DNA of 64,000 nucleotides, taken from positions 1 to 64,000 of the forward strand of contig JAQYCU010000039.1 in NCBI GenBank assembly GCA_028724545.1, read 5' to 3'. Shown here piece by piece: positions 7,112-15,399 of this stretch (position 1 is the stretch's first letter; each line of letters begins with the position of its first letter). Below the pieces are notes generated by a model that ran no database searches, was not told the origin of the DNA, and saw only the letters and a list, made by a program, of their open reading frames with translations. This stretch comes from a bacterium (GTDB taxonomy: Bacteria; Bacillota; Clostridia; Lachnospirales; Lachnospiraceae). A program made the position numbers and the translations under genes.

Positions 7112-8824
7112 ATGAAACGAAGAATAACAGCAATGCTGATTGCGATGTTAAGTATTACGTCTGTTCTATGTTCCACTGTTGTGTCACAGGCAGAAGTGAT
7201 ACATGAAACAGATTTAGAAGATTATCTGCTGGAAGAACTTTCTTCGGCACATGCTCTGGGAATGGGGATTTCGATTGTCAGTGCTGATAAGGAGTTGTAT
7301 TGTGCTGCATACGGAATGGCGCAGAAAACAGAGGCAGATTATGTACTGGGAGATTTGACAAAATCTTTTACGGCTGCCGGAATTATGCGTCTGGAAGAGG
7401 ATGGCGAACTTTCCCTGGAGGATACGATAGGCGACTTTTTATCGGAATATAAAGGATTTAAAGATATTACTATCCGTGAACTTCTGACACAGACAAGTGG
7501 TATTGCGTCAGGACAGACAATGGATGATGCAAATCCTGAGGGAACAAAGGGAACATTTGAGGATGCAAACTTAAACTATACAATTCTTGGTGACATTATT
7601 GCAACCGTGTCCGGAATGGAATATGAAGAATATATTTCAGACAATATTCTGGACCCGTTGGAAATGACATCAACATATTCTATGCGTCATGATGCAGACA
7701 TGGGCGAAGGAATGATAAATGGTTACAAAAACTATTTTGGATTTCCTTTTTCATACAAATATCAGTATTCAGCAGATGAAAAGTGGATGACAGTTCCGTC
7801 TTCTTATATGATTTCTGATGTGAAGGATATGGGAAGATATCTGCAGATGTATTTGCAGGACGGAGGCGATGTTTTATCAGAAGAAAGTATTGAGAGTATG
7901 CTTTCCGGTGATACAGTGGTTCCAAAGAGCGAAAAGATTTCCAAAGAAATTTTTGGCAAAACTGCAAAATATGGAATGGGCTGGATTGAGAAGGAAACAG
8001 ATGGACAGAAAGTACTGTATGCTTCCGGAAAAACAGAAGGACATACTACTATGATGATGCTGCTTCCAGAACAGAATGTTGGTATCGTGATGATGTTTAA
8101 TTCAGCAGATGCGCTGGTTGGACAGAAACTGATTCAGCAGCTTGCAGAGGGTGTGATTGCGATTGAATTAGGAAACACACCGGAAACGATTGGGGACAAT
8201 ACTTACTTTTTGCAGCATATTGCTTATGATGTGCTTATGCTGTTAGTTCTCATTGCAGCATGTCTGCCTATTTTCCTGATGAGTGTATGGTGCAGAAAAC
8301 GCCGCCAGAAACTGGCTGATGTACCGGGAATTATTGCAGATGTGGTGATTCATATTATTCTTCCGACAGTGGCATTGGTAGTGTTTAGCAGATTGATGCC
8401 GGCGTATTATGCCGTGAAATTTATGCCGGATGTATTTTATGTTAGTTGTCTGACGATTGGTGTTCTTTATCTGGGAGCACTGGTTAAGCTGGTTGCCGGC
8501 ATTGTGATTGCAGTGAAGGGACCGGAAAAGAACGACGGCAAAGATGAGGAAGAAAAGGCAGAGCCGGAGCAATCTGAAGAAAAGTCTGATGATGGCAGTG
8601 AAAGCGACGAAACGGAAAAGGCAGAGCCGGAGAACGATAGCAAAGTTGATGAGAAAGTCGACAAGACGGAGGCTGAGTCAAAAGAGCCGGAAGAAGATAA
8701 AAAAGATGAAAACGATAAGACCGGTGATGAAACGGTAGAAACAGAAAAAACGGAAGATGACAAGAAAGAAGAAAATAAAACAGAAGATGATAAAACAGAT
8801 GAGGAAGACAAAAAAGAAGTCTAA
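7112..8824 (+). CDS. Membrane-anchored beta-lactamase-fold protein, probable pseudoenzyme
   Basis: 570 residues. It has a signal peptide (about 1-30), a class C beta-lactamase/serine hydrolase-like domain (about 40-350), three or four membrane helices (about 365-470) and a very acidic, Lys-rich tail made of EKTEDDKKEE-like units. The SxxK motif normally seen as GSxTKxFTA reads GDLTKSFTA, so the nucleophilic Ser is Asp81; YxN reads DAN (151-153). The remaining fold markers, such as LTQTSGI and LGDIIATVSGMEYEEYI, are well kept. I infer a binding or sensory role at the cell surface rather than hydrolysis. GGAGGG precedes the chosen ATG. Confidence 0.8.
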   Translation: MKRRITAMLIAMLSITSVLCSTVVSQAEVIHETDLEDYLLEELSSAHALGMGISIVSADKELYCAAYGMAQKTEADYVLGDLTKSFTAAGIMRLEEDGELSLEDTIGDFLSEYKGFKDITIRELLTQTSGIASGQTMDDANPEGTKGTFEDANLNYTILGDIIATVSGMEYEEYISDNILDPLEMTSTYSMRHDADMGEGMINGYKNYFGFPFSYKYQYSADEKWMTVPSSYMISDVKDMGRYLQMYLQDGGDVLSEESIESMLSGDTVVPKSEKISKEIFGKTAKYGMGWIEKETDGQKVLYASGKTEGHTTMMMLLPEQNVGIVMMFNSADALVGQKLIQQLAEGVIAIELGNTPETIGDNTYFLQHIAYDVLMLLVLIAACLPIFLMSVWCRKRRQKLADVPGIIADVVIHIILPTVALVVFSRLMPAYYAVKFMPDVFYVSCLTIGVLYLGALVKLVAGIVIAVKGPEKNDGKDEEEKAEPEQSEEKSDDGSESDETEKAEPENDSKVDEKVDKTEAESKEPEEDKKDENDKTGDETVETEKTEDDKKEENKTEDDKTDEEDKKEV

Positions 8825-8882
8825 AAATGCGATAGAAAACGAGTAGAGATATAATAGAATCAATCACATACAATAGAAAAAG

Positions 8883-8911
8883 TTGACAGAGTAAATAAAA
8901 TTTGTTAATAT
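8883..8911 (+). promoter_or_regulatory. Promoter of the ilvBN T-box transcript
   Basis: Perfect TTGACA, 17-bp spacer, TAATAT. It lies about 25 bp before the T-box Stem I. Confidence 0.7.
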
Positions 8912-8935
8912 TATCAAAAATTGTAAATCGAAATG

Positions 8936-9210
8936 CTATGACGAGGAGGAGTACATATAGCGTGAGAGCGTAGAGAGAAGATGGCTGGTGAAAATCTTTG
9001 TTTCAGTTATATGGAAGTAGCCTCTGAGCAGTGGACCGAAAGGAATGATTTCCAAGTAGACTTCAACGGAGATTCCACCGTTATCAGGAAAACAATATTG
9101 ATGGCAGCAGCCGGCGTATTGTAGAGAGCAAAAAGAGATTTTTGAATTTAGGTGGTACCGCGGAACTTATTCGTCCTAAACTGGCAGGTTTGTTAGTTTA
9201 GGACTTTTTT
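8936..9210 (+). promoter_or_regulatory. T-box riboswitch, probable Val specifier
   Basis: Stem I starts near GACGAGGAGGAGTACATATA and is closed by TATATGGAAGTAGCCTC. The AGTA/GAA loop-E pair is followed by GTA (9017-9019) at the specifier position, reading Val. The conserved T-box AGGTGGTACCGCGG (9150-9163) would pair with the uncharged tRNA acceptor end. The terminator GTCCTAAACT / AGTTTAGGAC plus T6 (9173-9210) competes with the antiterminator. Binding of uncharged tRNA-Val would allow read-through into ilvB. The specifier assignment is by hand folding. Confidence 0.9.
9173..9210 (+). terminator. T-box-controlled terminator
   Basis: A 10-bp perfect stem GTCCTAAACT / AGTTTAGGAC with TTTTTT. 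Its 5' strand overlaps the region after the T-box motif, as expected for attenuation. Confidence 0.9.
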
Positions 9211-9348
9211 AACGTTAAACTTGCAATCAGATGCAAGTTTCCGGTCTGATTTTCGATTAACAAAAAGCAGCCTGAGGCAGTATTGCAGTAAAAACAGAAT
9301 GTGTCAGAAACAGTATCACATCATAGAAAAAAGAAAGGTGGTTCATTT

Positions 9349-11070
9349 ATGGTAAAGGGAACAGAGATTATAGTGAAAGCATTGAAGGAAGAAGGAGTGG
9401 ATACCTTATTTGCCTATCCGGGTGGTCAGGCAGTGGATATCTTTGATGCATTATATGACCAGAATGATATAGAAATCATACTGCCCAGACATGAGCAGGC
9501 TTTGATTCATGCAGCAGATGGTTACGCACGTTCCACCGGAAAAGTTGGTGTATGTCTGGTAACGAGTGGTCCGGGTGCAACAAATCTGGTAACGGGAATT
9601 GCAACTGCAAATTATGACAGCGTTCCTCTGGTATGTATTACGGGACAGGTTCCTTTAGGTCTGATGGGAAATGACGCTTTTCAGGAAGTTGACATTGTAG
9701 GCATTACAAACAGTATTTGCAAATATGCAGTAACGGTCCGTACAAGAGAAGAACTTCCAAAAATTCTAAAAGAAGCATTTTATATCGCACGCACAGGAAG
9801 ACCGGGGCCGGTTGTTGTTGATATTCCAAAGGATATTCAGCAGGCAATGGGCAGCAACGAATATCCGACAGAAGTGAATATTCGTGGTTACAAACCAAAT
9901 GACAGTGTTCACGTAGGACAGATTAAAAAGGCTGTCAGTATGCTGAAAAAAGCGAAGAAACCTCTCTTTTTGATAGGTGGGGGTGTCAATATCTCCGGTG
10001 CCAATGAAGAGATGAAAAAATTAGTGGATGTGACAGGAGTTCCCGTTATTACGACGATTATGGGAAAAGGTGCGATTCCGACCTCGCATGAACTTTATAT
10101 GGGAAATATCGGTATTCACGGCAGTTATGCAGCTAATCACGCCGTAGCAGAATGTGACTTGCTATTTTCCATTGGAACCCGTTTTAATGACCGTATCACA
10201 GGAAAAATCAGTGAATTTGCCAAAAATGCAAAAATCGTTCATATCGATATTGACTCTGCGTCCATTTCCAAAAATATTGTCGTTGACATTCCGATTGTGG
10301 CAGATGCAAAAATGGCCATTGAAAAACTTCTTGAGTATGTTACAGAATTAAAGATTGATAAATGGGTAGAACAGGTAAAAGGCTGGAAAAGAGATTATCC
10401 GATACATATGAATCAGTATGACGGTCTGACACCGGAAAAAGTCATTCAATATATTAATGAAAATTTCACGCATCCGATTATCACAACGGATGTAGGACAG
10501 AACCAGTTATGGGCAACACAGTATATGGAACTGGAGAGCAACCGACAGTTTTTGACCTCTGGCGGACTGGGAACAATGGGATATGGATTCCCGGCAGCAA
10601 TCGGTGCCCAGTTAGGCAATCCGGAACGTACTGTTATTGCAATTTCCGGTGATGGTGGTATGCAGATGAATATTCAGGAACTGGCGACAGCAGTTGTATT
10701 GGAACTGCCATTGATTCTTGTTGTATTTAACAATGGTTATCTGGGAAATGTGCGACAGTGGCAGGAATTGTTTTATAACAAGAGATATTCTTCCACTTGT
10801 CTGCGATATCGCAAGAGCTGTGAGAGAAACTGTAAAGACAGGGATAAATGTTGTCCAAAATATACACCGGATTTTGTGAAACTGGCAGAAAGTTATGATG
10901 CGTATGGCATCCGTATCACAAAAGAAGAAGAAATTGCAAAAGCATTTGCGTATGCGAAAGAGCATAAAAATGCACCGACAATCATTGAATGTGTCATTCC
11001 AAGAGAGGCTAATGTATTTCCAATGGTTCCAACCGGAAAACCGTTGAATGAAATGATAATGGACTGCTAA
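9349..11070 (+). CDS. ilvB: Acetolactate synthase, large catalytic subunit
   Basis: A ThDP-dependent enzyme of 573 residues that condenses pyruvate into acetolactate (Val/Leu) or with 2-ketobutyrate (Ile). Domains in order: N-terminal pyrimidine-binding domain (FAYPGGQAVDIFDALY, catalytic Glu in PRHEQALIHAADGYAR), central FAD/NADP-like domain, and C-terminal ThDP domain with GDGGMQMN...NNGYLG. The C-terminal domain carries a Cys-rich insert, TCLRYRKSCERNC and DKCCPKY. AAAGGTGG precedes the ATG; the track's GTG is 16 codons too early. ilvN follows, and a Val T-box controls the pair. Confidence 0.95.
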   Translation: MVKGTEIIVKALKEEGVDTLFAYPGGQAVDIFDALYDQNDIEIILPRHEQALIHAADGYARSTGKVGVCLVTSGPGATNLVTGIATANYDSVPLVCITGQVPLGLMGNDAFQEVDIVGITNSICKYAVTVRTREELPKILKEAFYIARTGRPGPVVVDIPKDIQQAMGSNEYPTEVNIRGYKPNDSVHVGQIKKAVSMLKKAKKPLFLIGGGVNISGANEEMKKLVDVTGVPVITTIMGKGAIPTSHELYMGNIGIHGSYAANHAVAECDLLFSIGTRFNDRITGKISEFAKNAKIVHIDIDSASISKNIVVDIPIVADAKMAIEKLLEYVTELKIDKWVEQVKGWKRDYPIHMNQYDGLTPEKVIQYINENFTHPIITTDVGQNQLWATQYMELESNRQFLTSGGLGTMGYGFPAAIGAQLGNPERTVIAISGDGGMQMNIQELATAVVLELPLILVVFNNGYLGNVRQWQELFYNKRYSSTCLRYRKSCERNCKDRDKCCPKYTPDFVKLAESYDAYGIRITKEEEIAKAFAYAKEHKNAPTIIECVIPREANVFPMVPTGKPLNEMIMDC

Positions 11071-11147
11071 AAGTTGACAAAGCAGTTTTTGGCAGAAAGA
11101 AATAAAAAAGAATAAATACATTGGTCGGCAGAAAGGATGGATAAAAT

Positions 11148-11654
11148 ATGGAAACGAAAAAGAGATATATTTCACTTTATGTAGAAAACAGAATTGGTGT
11201 ACTGGCAAAAATTTCCGGACTTCTGGCTGGAAAATCTTATAATCTGGACACTTTGACAGTAGGAGAAACCGAAGACCCGACAGTATCCCGGATGACAATT
11301 GGTCTGACGATAGATGATGTCACATTTGAGCAGGTCAAGAAACAGTTAAACCGTTGTGTTGTTGTTATCAAAGTCATTGATTTTTCGGAAATTCCGATTC
11401 ACAAGAAAGAATTGCTTTTTATTAAAATATCAAGCTGTTCCGAGAAGGACAAAGCAGAAATTTTTAGAATTGTAGAAGCTTTTTCTTTGCAGGTTATAGA
11501 TTATGATAAGAGCCACGTTCTGGTACAGTGTGTCAAGACAGAACGTGCTAATAATGACATTATTGCATTGTTTAACAAGACATTTGTGAACCGAATTGAA
11601 GTGGTCCGTGGTGGTGGTGTTGCGATTGAAGGCATTTCATCACAGGAGCAGTAA
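11148..11654 (+). CDS. ilvN: Acetolactate synthase, small regulatory subunit
   Basis: 168 residues. An N-terminal ACT domain (YISLYVENRIGVLAKISGLLAGKSYNLDTL) binds the branched-chain amino acid effector, and a C-terminal ALS_ss_C domain follows (ELLFIKISS...). It activates IlvB and gives feedback inhibition by Val in family members. AAAGGATGG is upstream of the ATG, and the gene lies 77 bp after ilvB in the T-box operon. Confidence 0.95.
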   Translation: METKKRYISLYVENRIGVLAKISGLLAGKSYNLDTLTVGETEDPTVSRMTIGLTIDDVTFEQVKKQLNRCVVVIKVIDFSEIPIHKKELLFIKISSCSEKDKAEIFRIVEAFSLQVIDYDKSHVLVQCVKTERANNDIIALFNKTFVNRIEVVRGGGVAIEGISSQEQ

Positions 11655-11707
11655 AATAACAGTAAAAATGGACACAAAAATGAGCAAATAGAAAAGGGAG
11701 GAAACGG

Positions 11708-12277
11708 ATGCAGTGGGACAATGAATTTTTAATTCCATTATACAATGCACTGCTGATACCGGCAGCAGTCTTTGGAATAGGACTGATTGTTGAGTGGATA
11801 GGAGGTCTCCTGACTACATTTCTGGGGATGTTGTTCGGAGGAAAAATTGCATTTTTTATCCGAAATCGGCTGACTTTTATCGGAACGGTGCACCACGAAC
11901 TGGCACATGCGCTGTTTGCGTGGATATCGGGTGCGAAAGTGACGAAGGTGGAATTGTTTCACGTAAGGGGAGAACAGCTGGGATGTGTCGAATTTTATCC
12001 CAGGGGAAACACTTTTACAAAAGCAATCCAGATGATGTTAGCCAGTATTGCACCGGTTGTCTGTGGTGCCGTCAGTTTGTGCGTATTATCCTGGTTCTGG
12101 TGTTATCGCTGTACGCTGACGTGGCATTATATTCTGACGGGATATCTTATGGTCAGCATTTTGTTTCATATGAATATGAGCTCACAGGATATAAAAAATG
12201 CATGGAAAGGGATGCCCCTGACCATGCTGATTTGTTATATTATTTTCTATGTTACAAAAATAAGTTTTATTGGTTAA
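11708..12277 (+). CDS. M50-like membrane metalloprotease
   Basis: 189 residues with four or five hydrophobic helices. The zinc motif HELAH (in TVHHELAHALFAWISGAKVTKVELF) lies at about residue 64 after the first helices, as in M50-type intramembrane proteases. The second metal-binding Asp motif (NxxPxxxxDG) of S2P enzymes is not seen; NMSSQDIKNAWKG may supply the acidic ligand. The substrate is unknown. GGGAGG precedes the ATG. It could belong to the ilv transcript (53-bp gap), but there is no functional link I can name. Confidence 0.7.
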   Translation: MQWDNEFLIPLYNALLIPAAVFGIGLIVEWIGGLLTTFLGMLFGGKIAFFIRNRLTFIGTVHHELAHALFAWISGAKVTKVELFHVRGEQLGCVEFYPRGNTFTKAIQMMLASIAPVVCGAVSLCVLSWFWCYRCTLTWHYILTGYLMVSILFHMNMSSQDIKNAWKGMPLTMLICYIIFYVTKISFIG

Positions 12278-13696
12278 TTATGCCATTATCCGAAGTCCCT
12301 TTGGATAATGGTTTTTTAATATTCCATTCTGGGCTTTGCCCCATCCTAAAGAAACGCCGTCATAGGATACCAGCGTCCAGGAACGGAATGTCGTGTCACA
12401 GGGAATGGTTTCTCCTTTCAGATACCGGAGTGCTGTTTCATAATCACATTCCTGACATTGCATAACATCTTTTGGTGCCAGTGCTTTCGCAAGAGCATGC
12501 GCCGGCTCAAAACGGTTCTTCTTGAGTGTTCCCAGATGCAGTCCGGCTCTCACTACTTTCAAGCCCTGCACGGAAGGCATCTGACGTGGAAGAAGATAGA
12601 GTTCGTTGCCAAAATACTGATAGGATGCATTTTCTGAAAGGTAACGTAAAATGGAATAGGCTGCATCAGCAGGTTCCTTCTGCAAAAACTGTTTGCAGAA
12701 AATTTCATAATCTTCTAATGTATTCTGTGTTTTTTTCGTGGCAGACTTTTTCTTGCCTTTTTTATCTATATGTCCGTGTGCAGACGGTAAGGCTCCAGAC
12801 TTTCGCAAACGTGCCACAAAATGACCTTCACCCTGCAGTTTGTGTGGCCATAAACGAAGTGCTTTTTGTGTTTCAGGAGTTTGTCCCCCTTCCAGACCAC
12901 AATCGTCCGGAAGAATCTGACGCCAGTCTTCTAACTGGTAATCAGGATATTCCTCTAAAAACCACGTTATCATTTCTTCGTCTTCTTCTGGCGCAAAAGT
13001 GCATGTGGAATATACAAGAACGCCACCGGGAGCCAGCATCCGGTCAGCACATTCCAGTATCATTTTCTGACGGCTGGCACAGACGGCAACCTGCTCTGGC
13101 GACCACTCCTGGATTGCCATTTCATCTTTACGAAACATTCCCTCACCGGAGCAAGGAGCATCCACTACGATTTTGTGAAAAAAGAGTGGAAAATGTTCTG
13201 CCATACGGTCGGGTGGTTCGTTGCATACGACGCAGTTGCCGACACCACAACGCTCGACATTTTGTGATAAAATTTTGGCACGGGCAGAAAAAATCTCATT
13301 GGATACCAAAAGACCTTCTCCAAGAAGACGGCCTGCTATCTGTGTAGATTTGCCACCGGGCGCAGCACATAGGTCACAGATAATATCGCCGGGCTCCGGT
13401 GCCAGCAGGCTCACAACGGACATGGCACTTGGTTCCTGAATATAGTAAGCCCCTCCTTCGTGAAGAGGGTGTCTGCCGGGATGTTCCTCTGAAACAGCAT
13501 AAAAGCCTTCCTTTGCCCATGCGACAGGTGTCAGGGTAAAAGGAAGGTTTTTATTACAGTCTTCTTGCTGATATTTCAGAGGATTGATACGCAGTCCGTA
13601 TGCCTTTGGCTGCTGATAACTGGCAAAGAAAGCATCAGCTTCGCTGCCCAGCTGCTCTTTCATACGGGATATAAAATCATCTGGTAAATTTGTCAT
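12278..13696 (-). CDS. RsmF-like rRNA (cytosine-C5)-methyltransferase (NOL1/NOP2/Sun family)
   Basis: 472 residues. The N-terminal RsmF-type region (PKAYGLRINPLK) is followed by the SAM domain with DLCAAPGGKSTQIA, the VDAPCSGEGMFRKDE motif IV holding one catalytic Cys, and YSTCTFAPEEDEEMI, motif VI with the nucleophilic Cys. A C-terminal RsmF/FAU domain ends near SLGWGKAQNGILKNHYPKGLR. It methylates a cytosine in 16S rRNA in relatives. An ATG with AGGAC-type site is used. It converges exactly on the M50-like gene. Confidence 0.92.
   Translation of the reverse strand: MTNLPDDFISRMKEQLGSEADAFFASYQQPKAYGLRINPLKYQQEDCNKNLPFTLTPVAWAKEGFYAVSEEHPGRHPLHEGGAYYIQEPSAMSVVSLLAPEPGDIICDLCAAPGGKSTQIAGRLLGEGLLVSNEIFSARAKILSQNVERCGVGNCVVCNEPPDRMAEHFPLFFHKIVVDAPCSGEGMFRKDEMAIQEWSPEQVAVCASRQKMILECADRMLAPGGVLVYSTCTFAPEEDEEMITWFLEEYPDYQLEDWRQILPDDCGLEGGQTPETQKALRLWPHKLQGEGHFVARLRKSGALPSAHGHIDKKGKKKSATKKTQNTLEDYEIFCKQFLQKEPADAAYSILRYLSENASYQYFGNELYLLPRQMPSVQGLKVVRAGLHLGTLKKNRFEPAHALAKALAPKDVMQCQECDYETALRYLKGETIPCDTTFRSWTLVSYDGVSLGWGKAQNGILKNHYPKGLRIMA
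12283..12316 (+). terminator. Terminator at convergent gene ends
   Basis: Perfect 9-bp stem CCATTATCC / GGATAATGG, loop of 11 nt, then TTTTTT. It serves the + strand ilv/M50 transcript and lies inside the last codons of the opposite methyltransferase gene. Confidence 0.85.
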
Positions 13697-13710
13697 AATA
13701 GTCCTCGTTT

Positions 13711-14349
13711 TTAAATCAAATCTGAGATATCAATATTTTCGCCGGTAATGCCGACATGGGCACCATCTTTTGCTTCAGAAGTATCTTTGTGTGCAACAAG
13801 CCATTTGTTTAAAGCCCACAGGTATTTATCTTCTTCATTTTTTGGTGTAATATTTGGCATTTCTTCGTTTGTGCCCTTTGGTAAAACAATAATCACACGG
13901 AAACCGTCACCTTTCTTTGCACTGCACGGAGCGTAGTGTAATGTGGTAGCGTAGAGTTCCACACCGGTTCCTTTCGGACATAAGAAAGCTTCTGTTTTAG
14001 AAGAATCAATCTGTCCGTTTTTGATATCCTGCTGGCGTGCTACCAGTAAGATAACATCATCAGCAGCAATGTCGATTTCGCTATCTCTGTGGTATTCAAA
14101 GCAATTTAACAGGGTGTTGGTACCATTGCAATAACCAATCTGGATTGGCATACCACCATAACAATTATCTCTGAGTTCAGTGTAAACACTGGTTGCTTCC
14201 AGCACATCTACAGAAGGAACATAAATAACAGAGTCAGCAGGCTTTTCGGAATTTGCTTCCAGCGTAGCAAGTAAATCTGTAAAATCATATCCTTCCACAA
14301 CTTTTCCATACATAGCAAATGCTTCGTCAAAAACTGATTGAATTTTCAT
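13711..14349 (-). CDS. DUF4867 family protein
   Basis: 212 residues, cytoplasmic, cupin-like in sequence texture. Recognisable DUF4867 features are YCNGTNTLLNCFEYHRDSEI, VILLVARQQDI and TLHYAPC. The family has no proven activity that I can name; members are often near sugar isomerase genes, but none is here. Start chosen at the ATG with GGAGG 6 nt upstream; the track start is 40 codons too early. It sits 14 bp upstream of the RsmF-like gene and may be co-transcribed with it. A 7-bp stem CTGCAAC / GTTGCAG (14376-14398) lies in its 5' leader. Confidence 0.75.
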   Translation of the reverse strand: MKIQSVFDEAFAMYGKVVEGYDFTDLLATLEANSEKPADSVIYVPSVDVLEATSVYTELRDNCYGGMPIQIGYCNGTNTLLNCFEYHRDSEIDIAADDVILLVARQQDIKNGQIDSSKTEAFLCPKGTGVELYATTLHYAPCSAKKGDGFRVIIVLPKGTNEEMPNITPKNEEDKYLWALNKWLVAHKDTSEAKDGAHVGITGENIDISDLI

Positions 14350-14513
14350 AGTAAACCTCCATATTTTCGTGATTTCTGCAACTTTTAGCCGGTTGCAGTT
14401 TTTTGTAAATTCATTATAGCATAGTTGGGAAAGGATTTGAAGAATCAGTTTTGCCGGTATGACAGACAAGGGAAAAAATAATGATTTTGGAAGGAATTGT
14501 CGCTTTCGCGTTA

Positions 14514-14542
14514 TTGTATTATAAAGGAAATCACGCTATAAT
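14514..14542 (+). promoter_or_regulatory. Promoter of nitrilase-family gene
   Basis: TTGTAT, 17-bp spacer, perfect TATAAT, with transcription expected about 35 bp before the ATG at 14584. Confidence 0.7.
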
Positions 14543-14583
14543 AGAGAGAACGAGGTCTGACAAGAGGATGAAAGGAGATTGTT

Positions 14584-15387
14584 ATGAGGATAGCACTGGG
14601 ACAACTTCACATTTTATGGAAGGACAGGACGGCGTCTATATTGCATGCTGAGCAGATGATTGCTGATGCGTCGGAGGCTGCGTGTGATGTGATTTTATTT
14701 CCTGAATTATCGTTTACCGGGTTTACGAAGCAAATCGACCAGATTAGTGAACCAAAGGAACAGTCCCAGACGGTCAGCAGAATGAAAGAACTGGCACAAA
14801 AGTATCAGATTGCTATTGGTTTTGGCTGGTCTGCCAGTGGAAAATCAGCAGGAGATAAGTCTGTGAATTATTTTACGCTGGTTGATGCTGATGGAAATAT
14901 TGCCGGTGAATATTCCAAACTTCATCCGTTTACGTATGGTGGGGAAAGCGAGTGTTTTGAAAAAGGAAATGAAATTGTAACTGTACCATTTTTGGGACAC
15001 ACGGTTGGACTGTTTATCTGCTATGACTTGCGATTCCCGGAGATTTTCCAACTGGCATCGCGTAAGGCTGATGTTCTGTTTGTAATTGCAAACTGGCCGG
15101 CGATACGGAGTGCACACTGGGAAACACTGTTACGCGCAAGGGCAATTGAAACGCAGTCATATGTTGTTGGTGTCAATTGTGTAGGAGAAATAGACCAGAT
15201 ACAATATTCCGGTGACAGTATGGCAATCGATTCCATTGGTAATATTCTGGGTAAAATTTCCGGAAAAGAAGGAATTTTAGTCTGCGACATTGATGACCGT
15301 GCATGGAGTTTAAGAAACAAATTTGCAACGGCAGCAGACCGCAGAGAAGATTTTTATATAGAGCATTTTCAAAAAGAGGACAGATAA
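14584..15387 (+). CDS. Carbon-nitrogen hydrolase (nitrilase superfamily, omega-amidase-like)
   Basis: 267 residues with the whole Glu-Lys-Cys triad: Glu in FPELSFTGF, Lys in YSKLHPF and Cys in GLFICYDLRFPEIF. Motif spacing and NWPAIRSAHWETLLRARAIETQSYVVGVN match the YafV/Nit2 branch that deaminates omega-amides such as 2-oxoglutaramate. It cleaves a C-N amide bond in the cytoplasm. AAAGGAG is directly before the ATG. The TPR protein gene begins 12 bp later, so the two probably share a transcript. Confidence 0.88.
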   Translation: MRIALGQLHILWKDRTASILHAEQMIADASEAACDVILFPELSFTGFTKQIDQISEPKEQSQTVSRMKELAQKYQIAIGFGWSASGKSAGDKSVNYFTLVDADGNIAGEYSKLHPFTYGGESECFEKGNEIVTVPFLGHTVGLFICYDLRFPEIFQLASRKADVLFVIANWPAIRSAHWETLLRARAIETQSYVVGVNCVGEIDQIQYSGDSMAIDSIGNILGKISGKEGILVCDIDDRAWSLRNKFATAADRREDFYIEHFQKEDR

Positions 15388-15399
15388 GGGGAGGACAAG

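Noticed and set aside
8467-8873. Ser/Phe-rich - strand ORFs opposite the charged tail
   Set aside because: Antisense of the Glu/Lys-rich coding repeats; no start signals.
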